In this document: piece by piece, positions 1 to 7,567 of the stretch | How the letters are laid out: every line of letters starts with the position of its first letter | Numbering within the stretch: position 1 is the stretch's first letter | Assembly: GCF_001653515.1 (NCBI RefSeq) | Contig: NZ_LYOY01000051.1 | Span: 578,001 to 642,000 of the forward strand | Origin: Streptomyces sp. ERV7 | Lineage (GTDB): Bacteria > Actinomycetota > Actinomycetes > Streptomycetales > Streptomycetaceae | DNA: 64,000 nucleotides | Direction: 5' to 3' | The notes under the pieces: generated by a model | Told to the model about the DNA's origin: nothing | The model's database searches: none | Seen by the model: the letters and a program-made list of their open reading frames with translations, nothing else | Made by a program: the position numbers and the translations under genes

Positions 1-457
1 GGACGCCTACCGCAGCCTCGCCGACATCTTCAGGGCCCGTGCCGAGGCCGGCGCCGATCTCGCCGAACTGGCCCAGGCGCTGCGGCGATGGGCCCTGGAC
101 GACCCCCAGCGCTACTTCCTCGTCTACGGCACCCCCGTGCCCGGGTACCAGGCCCCCGAGGACACCACCCGGATCGCCTCCGAGATCATGGCCGTCCTCC
201 TCGACGCCTGCGCCGCCGTCACACCGGAAGCCTCGCCGGCGGTTTCCCTGGACGGCCACCTCGACGGGCACCTCGCCGAGCACCGGTCCTGGGCGGGCGG
301 ACACCAGGCCCCGCCCTCGGCACTCGGTCGCGCCCTGCTGTTCTGGGCCCGACTCCACGGCGTGCTGTCCCTCGAACTCGCGGGCCACTTCACCGGGATG
401 GGATTCGACCCCGCAGAGCTCTACACCGCCGAGACACGAGCCCTCGCCACCCCCTGA
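1..457 (+). CDS. TetR-family regulator, C-terminal part (5' end outside window)
   Basis: The reading frame is open from the first base and stops at 455-457, giving about 151 residues with no start in view. The sequence has the helical ligand-binding part of a TetR repressor. The segment around DPQRYFLVYGTPVPGY, then ALLFWARLHGVLSLELAGHFTGMGFDP, matches the 'WHG' C-terminal domain common in actinobacterial TetR proteins. The DNA-binding N-terminus lies outside the window. It is convergent with the oxidoreductase gene that ends at 520. The ligand and target cannot be inferred. The family call is fairly safe. Confidence 0.75.
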   Translation, partial: DAYRSLADIFRARAEAGADLAELAQALRRWALDDPQRYFLVYGTPVPGYQAPEDTTRIASEIMAVLLDACAAVTPEASPAVSLDGHLDGHLAEHRSWAGGHQAPPSALGRALLFWARLHGVLSLELAGHFTGMGFDPAELYTAETRALATP

Positions 458-519
458 ACGGCCCCCTTCGCCGAGGTGCCGCCACCTGCCGCGGCGCGCC
501 CGGCTCCCAACTCGCTTCT

Positions 520-1551
520 CTACTCGCTCAGTTCGACCGAGATGTGCGGGGCCAGCGCCCGGAGGAAGTCGGCCGCATCGAAGAGCGCGCCGGCCGAGGC
601 GACACCGAGCGTCCTGGTCCGCCCGGTCAGGATGCGGTGCACCGCTTCCACCGCGAGCGGTGCGCTGACGGCGTAGATGTCCTGGCCCCTCGCCACGACG
701 CGCCGCTCGCGGCCGCCGGAGCGCACCACCACGTCGACGAGGAAGGTCTGCGCGGACCGGCCCCGCTCGTCGACGGCGGTGGGCGCCGGTGAGTCCGGGG
801 CGAGCACGTCCTTGACCGCGTCGACCGTCATATAGGTGCTGAACTCGGCGACGGGCAGATGGGTCGGGGCGGTGGCGACGTCGGCCGTCAGGAACTCCCC
901 GACGACGGTCCTGGTGCCCACCGGGTCGGGGAAGACCCAGTCCACCGTGGGCGCGCTGTCGTCGCGGTACTCCATCCCCCCGTTGGCGAAGCGCACGCGT
1001 CGGCCGCCGCGCCGTGCCCGGGAGACCGCGCCCGCCGCCCGTGTGCCCGGCGTCGGGTGCCAGCTGTCCAGCGCGTACGCGATGTGCGCCTCGTCCGCCT
1101 TCTCCCAGTCGCCCAGCGCGGCGGTGACCAGCAGGTCGCCGAGCCCGCCGTAGAAGGCCATCGCGGGGACGACCACCGCTCCGGCGGTGCGGGCGCGGTC
1201 GGTGAAGTGCGCGAAGGTGTCGAGGGTGGCCTCGACCTCGCCCGCCACGTCCAGGTACGGGATTCCGGCGCGCAGCGCCGCCTCGACGAGCGGTGCGGCC
1301 GTCGTGGCGAACGGCCCCGCGCAGTTGATCACGGCTGCCGCACCGGCCAGCGCGCGGTCGAGCGCGGCCGGATCGTCGACCGATGCCGGACGGACCTCGC
1401 TCTCGTTCACGGAGACCGCCAGCTCCTTCAGCTTGTCGGCGTCCCGGCCCGAGAGGACCGGCACGAACCCGCGCTCCCGCAGCTCCGCCACCATGAACCG
1501 GCCGGTGTGCCCGTACGCGCCGTACACCACGACCATCTGCCCCGCCACCAT
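520..1551 (-). CDS. Saccharopine-dehydrogenase-like NAD(P)-binding oxidoreductase
   Basis: A 343-residue protein. Residues 6-20 (VVVYGAYGHTGRFMV) form a Rossmann dinucleotide-binding loop. SGRDADKL near residue 35 and INCAGPF near residue 95 fit the saccharopine dehydrogenase NADP-binding family, which also covers trans-acting enoyl reductases. The length and the C-terminal mixed region fit standalone actinobacterial members, which are generally not true saccharopine dehydrogenases. The ATG at 1551 follows GGGGAG at normal spacing; the second ATG (residue 6) would lack one. It is divergent from the GlxA-type regulator that starts near 1673, with about 120 bp between them, so that regulator may control it. 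The substrate is unknown. Confidence 0.75.
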   Translation of the reverse strand: MVAGQMVVVYGAYGHTGRFMVAELRERGFVPVLSGRDADKLKELAVSVNESEVRPASVDDPAALDRALAGAAAVINCAGPFATTAAPLVEAALRAGIPYLDVAGEVEATLDTFAHFTDRARTAGAVVVPAMAFYGGLGDLLVTAALGDWEKADEAHIAYALDSWHPTPGTRAAGAVSRARRGGRRVRFANGGMEYRDDSAPTVDWVFPDPVGTRTVVGEFLTADVATAPTHLPVAEFSTYMTVDAVKDVLAPDSPAPTAVDERGRSAQTFLVDVVVRSGGRERRVVARGQDIYAVSAPLAVEAVHRILTGRTRTLGVASAGALFDAADFLRALAPHISVELSE

Positions 1552-1672
1552 TGGTTTCTCCCCATCTCAGGTCCTCGGCCCGAGTCCCGGGCTGATCGAC
1601 TGGGACCATCCTGGCGCGGGCGGACACCCCACCGTGAGTGTCTGGAACGACATGACCCGTACACTTCCGGAC

Positions 1673-2632
1673 ATGACCACTGTCGCGCTGGCCGTCACCG
1701 ACGGAATGCTGCACTTCGAACTCTCGGCGGCGTACGAGATCTTCGGCTTCGCCCCGGACAGTGTGGACGTCCCCTGGTACGAGTTGGAGATCTGCGGAAA
1801 CGGCCCCGTGCGGCTGGGCCGGTTCCTGCTGGAGCCCGATCACGGCCTCGACCGGCTCCGCGACGCCGACACCGTGATAGTCCCCGGCTGGACCGACGTC
1901 GACGTGGAACCGCCCGCCGACCTGGTCGACGCGGTGCGCGCGGCCCACGAGGCGGGCGCGCGCGTGGCGTCCCTGTGCACGGGCGCCTTCGTGCTGGCCG
2001 CGGCCGGACTGCTGGACGGGCGGCGCGCCACCACGCACTGGGCGCACACCGACGAACTGGCCGCGCGCTGGCCCCGGGCGGAGGTCGACCCGGATGTGCT
2101 CTATGTGGACAACGGCAGCGTGCTGACCTCGGCGGGCAAGGCCGCGGCGCTCGACCTGTGCCTGCATCTGGTCCGCCTCGACCACGGCTCTTCGGTCGCC
2201 AACGCGGTCGCCCGCCGTCTGGTCGTACCGCCCCACCGCTCCGGCGGCCAGGCGCAGTTCGTCACCACCGCGGTGCCCGCCCGGGACGACCACCCGCTCA
2301 CGGCGCTGCTGCCCTGGGTGCTCGAACGGCTCGACCGGCCGCTGACCGTGGAGGACCTGGCCCGCCGCGCGCGGATGAGCTCACGCAACCTGAGCCGCCA
2401 CTTCCACGCGGCGACCGGCACCACCCCCTTGCAGTGGCTGCTGACCCAGCGCATCCGCCGCGCCCAGGAGCTCCTGGAGAAGACCGACCAGAGCGTCGAC
2501 TCCATCGCGACGGCGACCGGCATGGGCACCGCGACGACGCTGCGGCGCCACTTCAACCGCACGGTGGGTGTGCCGCCGGACGCCTACCGCCGCACCTTCC
2601 GCTCGCGATCGCGCTCGGGTCCGGGCCGGTAG
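1673..2632 (+). CDS. GlxA-family (DJ-1/PfpI plus AraC) transcriptional regulator
   Basis: From the ATG at 1673 the protein has 319 residues. An in-frame ATG at 1652 and a GTG at 1634 are alternatives; MTTVALAVTDGMLHFELS at the later start is the usual beginning of the family. Residues 1-170 form a DJ-1/PfpI-like domain with ASLCTGAFVLAAAGLLDG, the nucleophile-elbow-like segment. Residues 210-315 form an AraC double helix-turn-helix (LTVEDLARRARMSSRNLSRHF, then IATATGMGTATTLRRHF). Members are typically activators of neighbouring catabolic or redox genes, so the divergent oxidoreductase at 520-1551 is the obvious candidate target. The gene ends 6 bp before the convergent LuxR gene. The ligand is unknown. 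Confidence 0.85.
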   Translation: MTTVALAVTDGMLHFELSAAYEIFGFAPDSVDVPWYELEICGNGPVRLGRFLLEPDHGLDRLRDADTVIVPGWTDVDVEPPADLVDAVRAAHEAGARVASLCTGAFVLAAAGLLDGRRATTHWAHTDELAARWPRAEVDPDVLYVDNGSVLTSAGKAAALDLCLHLVRLDHGSSVANAVARRLVVPPHRSGGQAQFVTTAVPARDDHPLTALLPWVLERLDRPLTVEDLARRARMSSRNLSRHFHAATGTTPLQWLLTQRIRRAQELLEKTDQSVDSIATATGMGTATTLRRHFNRTVGVPPDAYRRTFRSRSRSGPGR

Positions 2633-2638
2633 CCGGTC

Positions 2639-3628
2639 TCAGAGCCACCCGTGCCGCTGCGCCTGCAACGCCAGCTGGAAGCGGTTCGCGGCGCCCAGCT
2701 GGGCCATCAGGATCTGCAGGCGGCGGAAGAGCGTGCGGCGGCTGAGGCCCATCTCGCGGGCGATGACGTCGTCGCTCGCGCCGCCCGCGAGGAGCCACAG
2801 CAGACGGCGGTCGGCGGCGGGCACGCCGCCGGGGCGGGCGGTGCTCCCGTGGAACGGCAGGGCGTTCTGCCAGGACTGCTCGAACAGGGCGATGAGCGCC
2901 GAGAGCAGACCGCAGGGCTGGACCACCAGCATCGTGTTGTGCACGTCGGCCTCTTTGATCGACAACGACACCAGTGCGTACGCCTCGTCGATGACCACGA
3001 GTTTGACCGGCACCGACGGCAGCACCCTGGCCTGCTCGCCGGCGTTGACGCACGGCTCGATGGCCTCTTTGAGATGGCCCGGGTACTCCAGTGACTCCCG
3101 CGAGTACACGACGCGCTGTGTCACCCCGCGGGCGAGCGTGGCCAGTGCGTCGTCCGTGGCGGTGGCGCCGGGGTGGGGGAAGTACGGCGGTGACTCGAAC
3201 TGCCGGATCTGCTCGCGGGCGCTCGCCCAGGCCTGCCGCATCCGGGGGCCGACGGCGTCGCCGGTGACGACCTCGACGAGGTGGTCGTTGTACGCGGCGA
3301 GCCGCTGTCGCCGGAACGACTCGAACGCGCCGCCGACGGCGATGCGCGACTCCTCGACCTCCGCCGCCCGGTGCCGGGCCAGGATCTCCAGACCGGCGGT
3401 CGGCGGAACCGGGGCGACCACGTCCCCGCCCCCCTCGGCGGCACTGGCGAGCCCGGCGTCGACCAGCTCGCCGTACGCCGCGGCGAGCTCCGCCTCCTCC
3501 AGACCGGCCGCTGCCGCGATCGCGCTCAGCGGAGCCGGGGCCAGTTCGAGCAGCGCCAGATAGACCTGGCCCGCCGTGTGGCCGATGCCCAGAAGACGCA
3601 GGGCCTCACCGAGTTTCGCGTTCGTCAT
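2639..3628 (-). CDS. LuxR-type regulator with TrmB-like N-terminus, no receiver domain
   Basis: Starting at the ATG at 3628 (MTNAKLGEALRLLGIGHTA) the protein has 329 residues. Longer forms back to 3742 run into lower-quality sequence. The first 70 residues look like a TrmB-type winged helix-turn-helix. The middle resembles a regulatory or phospholipase-D-like fold seen in Streptomyces 'helix-turn-helix transcriptional regulator' proteins. The last 60 residues (LAGGASDDVIAREMGLSRRT, then FRRLQILMAQLGAANR) are a LuxR DNA-binding domain. There is no receiver domain, so it is not a classical two-component output. It is divergent from the aminopeptidase gene that starts at 3768. This architecture is common and functionally undefined in Streptomyces. 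Confidence 0.8.
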   Translation of the reverse strand: MTNAKLGEALRLLGIGHTAGQVYLALLELAPAPLSAIAAAAGLEEAELAAAYGELVDAGLASAAEGGGDVVAPVPPTAGLEILARHRAAEVEESRIAVGGAFESFRRQRLAAYNDHLVEVVTGDAVGPRMRQAWASAREQIRQFESPPYFPHPGATATDDALATLARGVTQRVVYSRESLEYPGHLKEAIEPCVNAGEQARVLPSVPVKLVVIDEAYALVSLSIKEADVHNTMLVVQPCGLLSALIALFEQSWQNALPFHGSTARPGGVPAADRRLLWLLAGGASDDVIAREMGLSRRTLFRRLQILMAQLGAANRFQLALQAQRHGWL

Positions 3629-3767
3629 ACGCCGCATTATCAACCGCGCTCGACGAGAGTGTGGCCGATCTGTGCCAGTGGCACTCCTCGGCACCGAGCA
3701 CGCGCGGCGCGGAGTACCGTCCGCTCGGGAACGCACCCACAAGCCCCTCCAGAGGAAGGTGTACGCC

Positions 3768-5180
3768 GTGGCGAAAGGCCGGAAGAACGGTCTCTACTCA
3801 GGGATCTCCGAGGAACTGTCCGCGCTGATGCGGACGGGGTGGGCGGACACCGAACGGCACGGTCTGGCGCTCGACGCGCAGGCTCCGTACGCGGCCCGCC
3901 GCCGCGCCGCGCTCTCCGAGCGCTTCCCGGGCGAACGCCTCGTGATCCCCTCGGGCAACCTCAAGACCCGTTCGAACGACGACACTTACCCGTTCCGTGC
4001 CTACACGGGTTACGTGCACATGACCGGCGACCAGGCCCGCGACGGTGCCCTCGTCCTCGAACCCCGTGCGGACGGCGGCCACGACGCCTACTGCTACCAG
4101 TTGCCGCGGGACAGCAGGGACACCAACGAGTTCTGGATCGGCTACACGGCCGAACTGTGGATGGGCCGCCGCCGTTCCCTCGCCGAGTCCGAGCTCGTGC
4201 TCGGTCTGGCATGCCGGGACGTCCGTACGGTGGCCACCGACCTGGCCGCCGCCTCCGGTGTGCCGACCCGGATCGTCCGTGGTGTCGACCCCGTCCTGGA
4301 GGCCGCCGTCGCCACCGACGAGGAGCGCGACGACGAGCTGGAAGAGGCGCTCAGCGATCTCCGCCTGGTCAAGGACGACTGGGAGATCGGCGAGATGCGC
4401 AAGGCGGTGGACTCCACGGTGCGCGGCTTCACCGATGTGATCGGCGAGCTCTCCCGGGCGATCGCGACGTCCGAGCGGTGGATCGAGGGCACCTTCTTCC
4501 GCCGCGCGCGTCTGGAGGGCAACGCGCTCGGCTACGGCTCCATCTGTGCCGCGGGCGAGCACGCCACGATCATGCACTGGACGGACAACGACGGCCCGGT
4601 CCGCCCGGGGGAGCTGCTCCTGCTGGACGCCGGTGTGGAGACGCACACGCTCTACACCGCCGACGTCACCCGTACGCTCCCGATCAGCGGCACCTTCACG
4701 CCCGTGCAGCGCAAGGTCTACGACGCGGTGTACGAGGCCCAGGAGGCGGGCATGGCGGCGGTGAAGCCGGGCGCCGCCTACCGCGACTTCCACGAGGCGT
4801 CCCAGCGCCATCTGGCGGCCAGGCTCGTCGAGTGGGGCTTCATCGAGGGCCCGGCGGAGCGTGCGTACGAGCTCGGGCTCCAGCGCCGCTTCACGATGGC
4901 GGGCACCGGCCACATGCTGGGCCTGGACGTCCACGACTGCGCGCACGCCCGCAACGAGGAGTACGTCGACGGCGCCCTGGAGCCGGGCATGGTGCTCACC
5001 GTTGAGCCCGGTCTGTACTTCCAGCCGGACGACCTCACCGTGCCCGAGGAGTGGCGCGGCATCGGCGTCCGTATCGAGGACGACCTGCTCGTCACCGCCG
5101 ACGGCCACGAGAACCTGTCGGCGGGTCTGCCCCGCTCGGCGGACGAGGTCGAGGAGTGGATGGCCCGCCTCGCGGGCTGA
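3768..5180 (+). CDS. pepP: Xaa-Pro aminopeptidase (aminopeptidase P, M24B)
   Basis: A 470-residue cytosolic metallopeptidase that removes an N-terminal residue preceding proline. The GTG at 3768 sits about 9 bases after AGAGGAAGG; another in-frame GTG at 3759 is too close to that site. The N-terminal half is the creatinase-N-like domain. The C-terminal pita-bread domain keeps all five dinuclear metal ligands: D287 (LLLDAG), D299 (ADVTRT), H382 (GTGHMLG), E413 (VEPG) and E437 (RIEDD). The length matches the PepP group rather than the shorter methionine aminopeptidases. A strong hairpin follows the stop codon. Confidence 0.93.
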   Translation: MAKGRKNGLYSGISEELSALMRTGWADTERHGLALDAQAPYAARRRAALSERFPGERLVIPSGNLKTRSNDDTYPFRAYTGYVHMTGDQARDGALVLEPRADGGHDAYCYQLPRDSRDTNEFWIGYTAELWMGRRRSLAESELVLGLACRDVRTVATDLAAASGVPTRIVRGVDPVLEAAVATDEERDDELEEALSDLRLVKDDWEIGEMRKAVDSTVRGFTDVIGELSRAIATSERWIEGTFFRRARLEGNALGYGSICAAGEHATIMHWTDNDGPVRPGELLLLDAGVETHTLYTADVTRTLPISGTFTPVQRKVYDAVYEAQEAGMAAVKPGAAYRDFHEASQRHLAARLVEWGFIEGPAERAYELGLQRRFTMAGTGHMLGLDVHDCAHARNEEYVDGALEPGMVLTVEPGLYFQPDDLTVPEEWRGIGVRIEDDLLVTADGHENLSAGLPRSADEVEEWMARLAG

Positions 5181-5190
5181 GCGGACCGCC

Positions 5191-5226
5191 GGAGGCCGGC
5201 ACCCCGCTCCAGGGGTGCCGGCCTCC
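5191..5226. terminator. Intrinsic terminator hairpin, probably bidirectional
   Basis: Two perfect 15-bp arms (GGAGGCCGGCACCCC at 5191-5205 and its complement at 5212-5226) enclose a 6-base loop. It lies between the convergent aminopeptidase gene and the lamin-tail gene and can serve both. There is no long T tract, which is usual for Streptomyces. Confidence 0.85.
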
Positions 5227-5267
5227 TCATTCCCGGCGCCGTGGCGGCGACGCCGGCCCGGTGGTGG

Positions 5268-5720
5268 TCAGCGGCGGCCCCAGGACTTGGTGGCGATCAC
5301 GTGCCGGTGGTTGTCGCGGAGGGTCGCGGTGTCGCCGGAGTTGTTCCAGACGTAGTCGCGGCGGTCCTGGTAGACGTCGTGGCCGGTGTCGCGGCCGATG
5401 CCGGTGTGGACTCTCACGGACTGGTGTCCGGCGAGGCGCAGGCCCGGGAACGTATAGGTGTGGCGGGAGCGGTCGGTCAGGGTCCACCCCTTCAGGTTCA
5501 CCGCGCCGCGGCCGGTGTTGGTGACGGTGACCCACTCGGCGTTCAGGGACCGCTGCGAACGGTCGTCGCGTCCGGGGCTGTCGTACTGGATGGCTCCGAG
5601 CCCGATGGGCGACCGCGCCACCGCCCCGGTGGCGGCGGAGGCGGGGAGGACCGCGGCACCGGCGAGGCCGCCGGCGGCCAGGGCGAGCGCGAGGACGCGG
5701 GCGGTGCGACGAGAAGACAT
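5268..5720 (-). CDS. Secreted lamin-tail domain protein
   Basis: A 150-residue protein starting at the ATG at 5720, with GGGGGCT upstream as ribosome site. Residues 1-30 are a Sec signal peptide (SSRRTARVLALALAAGG, then a VLPASA-type cleavage site). The rest is a small beta-rich lamin-tail domain: EWVTVTNTGRGAVNLKGWTL, then the TFPG, YVWNNSGDTATL and KSWG elements typical of bacterial lamin-tail proteins. Such domains occur on exported proteins and are thought to bind extracellular ligands such as nucleic acid or surface polymers. There is no catalytic part. It is likely free in the medium, since no anchor is visible. Confidence 0.85.
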   Translation of the reverse strand: MSSRRTARVLALALAAGGLAGAAVLPASAATGAVARSPIGLGAIQYDSPGRDDRSQRSLNAEWVTVTNTGRGAVNLKGWTLTDRSRHTYTFPGLRLAGHQSVRVHTGIGRDTGHDVYQDRRDYVWNNSGDTATLRDNHRHVIATKSWGRR

Positions 5721-5949
5721 ATGAGCCCCCAGTTCACGGCGCTCCACGACGAGTGCCGGGGCGCCGGGATGTGCGGATGTAGTGCCTGTACGGCGTCGAC
5801 TTTCGGCCGGACACCACACTCTGACGCCTGGATCCGGCCACCCGTACCGGGAAGTTCAATGCTTGACCGAATGGAGAAGGTGACGCACCGTCAACTAGTA
5901 GCGCGCACGCGCCCCGGCGCGAAGTGAGTCCTCTCGCGCCCCCTGGCCG

Positions 5950-6537
5950 TCAGGACGGCTCCGCGCCGAAGCGCCACGCCGCGATGTCCCGGTAGTGGAT
6001 CGGCCCCGGGCCGCGGCCGATGTTGCTGGCGACCAGGTGCAGCCGCTCCGTCTGCCACGGCCGGCCGGTGAAGGCGGCGAGTCCGGCGGCGATCTCCACC
6101 ACGCTGGAGGAGTCGTCGCGGCGTGAGCGGGCCAGTGTCAGATGGGGGCGCAGAGGCCGGTCCTCGAAGGCGACACCGCACGCTCGGACGACGTCGCGGA
6201 CCTCCTTGGTGAGCAGGCGCAGCCCTTCGAGGTCGCCCTCGATCCCGCTCCACAGCACGCGCTCGTCGAAGTGGCCGCCGCCGCGCAGCGCCAGTCGCAG
6301 GGGCCGGCTCGCTGCCGCGAGGTCCGCGAGCGGCGGCTGGAGCAGGGGGACGGTCGCCACCGGGAGCTCACCGAGGAACGCCAGGGTGATGTGCCAGTCC
6401 TCGATACGGTTCCACCGCAGCCGGGGGTACGCGGAGTAGGCGGGCCGCAGCTCCCGCTCCAGCTCCCCCTTCGCGTCGTCGGGCGGGGCGAGCGCTATGA
6501 ACACGCGGACGGTCGAGGGCTGGATCTGTTCGTTCAC
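5950..6537 (-). CDS. thpR: RNA 2',3'-cyclic phosphodiesterase (2H family)
   Basis: A 195-residue member of the LigT/ThpR group of 2H phosphoesterases, which open 2',3'-cyclic phosphates on RNA. It starts with GTG at 6537. The two catalytic HxTx motifs are both present: HITL at about residues 49-52 (DWHITLAFLGEL) and HLTL near residue 133 (RPHLTLARS). VRVFIALAPP at the N-terminus is the family's first strand. It stands alone here, but it is worth noting that a second RNA-end-processing system (Hen1-Pnkp) lies 17 kb downstream. The role in bacteria is not settled. Confidence 0.9.
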   Translation of the reverse strand: MNEQIQPSTVRVFIALAPPDDAKGELERELRPAYSAYPRLRWNRIEDWHITLAFLGELPVATVPLLQPPLADLAAASRPLRLALRGGGHFDERVLWSGIEGDLEGLRLLTKEVRDVVRACGVAFEDRPLRPHLTLARSRRDDSSSVVEIAAGLAAFTGRPWQTERLHLVASNIGRGPGPIHYRDIAAWRFGAEPS

Positions 6538-6742
6538 GCATGCCTTCGTACACCATCGGCCACGCGAACGAAGAGCAGGCTCCGCCGTCGCCCGGGGCGG
6601 GCGGCATGCCCCTTGGCCGATTTGGTCGATTCACCAGGACACGCCAGGTCCGGACGGGCGACTTCCGTGCTCGGCACCAGTCGTTTTCGGCCGCCCGTCC
6701 GGCTTCACTGGCGGGGAAGCAGCGGCTGAAGACGGGGGAGAG

Positions 6743-7567
6743 ATGGATCTGAACACGGTGCTCGACGTGCGTGACGCCCGCCGTCCCGAGCCATGGCGTC
6801 CGGGCGACGCCTGGCTCGGTGGCGGAACGTACCTCTTCTCGGAGCCCCAGCCGCATCTGCGGCGGCTGGTGGATCTGAGCCGGATGGGCTGGGAGCCGAT
6901 CCGGGCGCGGCCCGACGGATCGGTGGAGATCGCGGCCACCTGCACCATCGCCCAACTGTCGCGGTTCGGGCGGACGCTCGACGCGACGGCCGCCCCGCTC
7001 GTCGAGCAGTGCTGCCGCGCCTTCCTCGCCTCCTTCAAGATCTGGAACATGGCGACGGTCGGCGGGAACCTCTGCAACGCCCTGCCCGCCGGCCCGATGA
7101 TCTCCCTCACCGCGGCCCTCGACGGCGAGTGCCTGCTCCAGGCGCAGGACGGCTCGACCCGGCGGGTGAAGGCCGCGGCCTTCGTCACCGGAGCGGGCCG
7201 CAAGGATCTCGCCGTGAGCGAGCTGCTGCGCTCGGTGACCCTCCCGGCCCGCTCGCTGCGGTGCCGCACCGCCTTCCGGCAGGCCTCGCTCTACGGCCTC
7301 GGGCGCTCGGCCGCCCTCGTCATCGGGACGCTGGATCCGCTGGACGCCTCACTGGCGGTGACCATCACGGCAGCGACCGTACGACCGTTCCGCCTCTGGT
7401 TCTCCCTGCCGCCCGGCCGGGAGGCACTGCGCGGCGCGATCGCGGCGGCGGCGGGCGACCGCGACTGGTTCGACGACATCCACGGCCTGCCCGAGTGGCG
7501 GCGGCACATGGCCTTCCACCTCGCCGAGCAGGTCCGGCACGAACTCACCCGGGACGGTGTGCGATGA
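6743..7567 (+). CDS. FAD-binding subunit of a molybdopterin hydroxylase (CoxM/XdhB type)
   Basis: A 274-residue protein starting at the ATG at 6743, right after GGGGGAG. It has the PCMH-type FAD domain of the xanthine dehydrogenase family: WLGGGTYLFSEPQPHLRRLVDLS near residue 25, and a second FAD segment with KIWNMATVGGNLCNALPAGP near residues 98-117, followed by the CODH flavoprotein C-terminal domain. It passes electrons from the iron-sulfur clusters to the acceptor. Its stop overlaps the next start by ATGA, so the two genes are translationally coupled and encode one enzyme complex. Confidence 0.9.
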   Translation: MDLNTVLDVRDARRPEPWRPGDAWLGGGTYLFSEPQPHLRRLVDLSRMGWEPIRARPDGSVEIAATCTIAQLSRFGRTLDATAAPLVEQCCRAFLASFKIWNMATVGGNLCNALPAGPMISLTAALDGECLLQAQDGSTRRVKAAAFVTGAGRKDLAVSELLRSVTLPARSLRCRTAFRQASLYGLGRSAALVIGTLDPLDASLAVTITAATVRPFRLWFSLPPGREALRGAIAAAAGDRDWFDDIHGLPEWRRHMAFHLAEQVRHELTRDGVR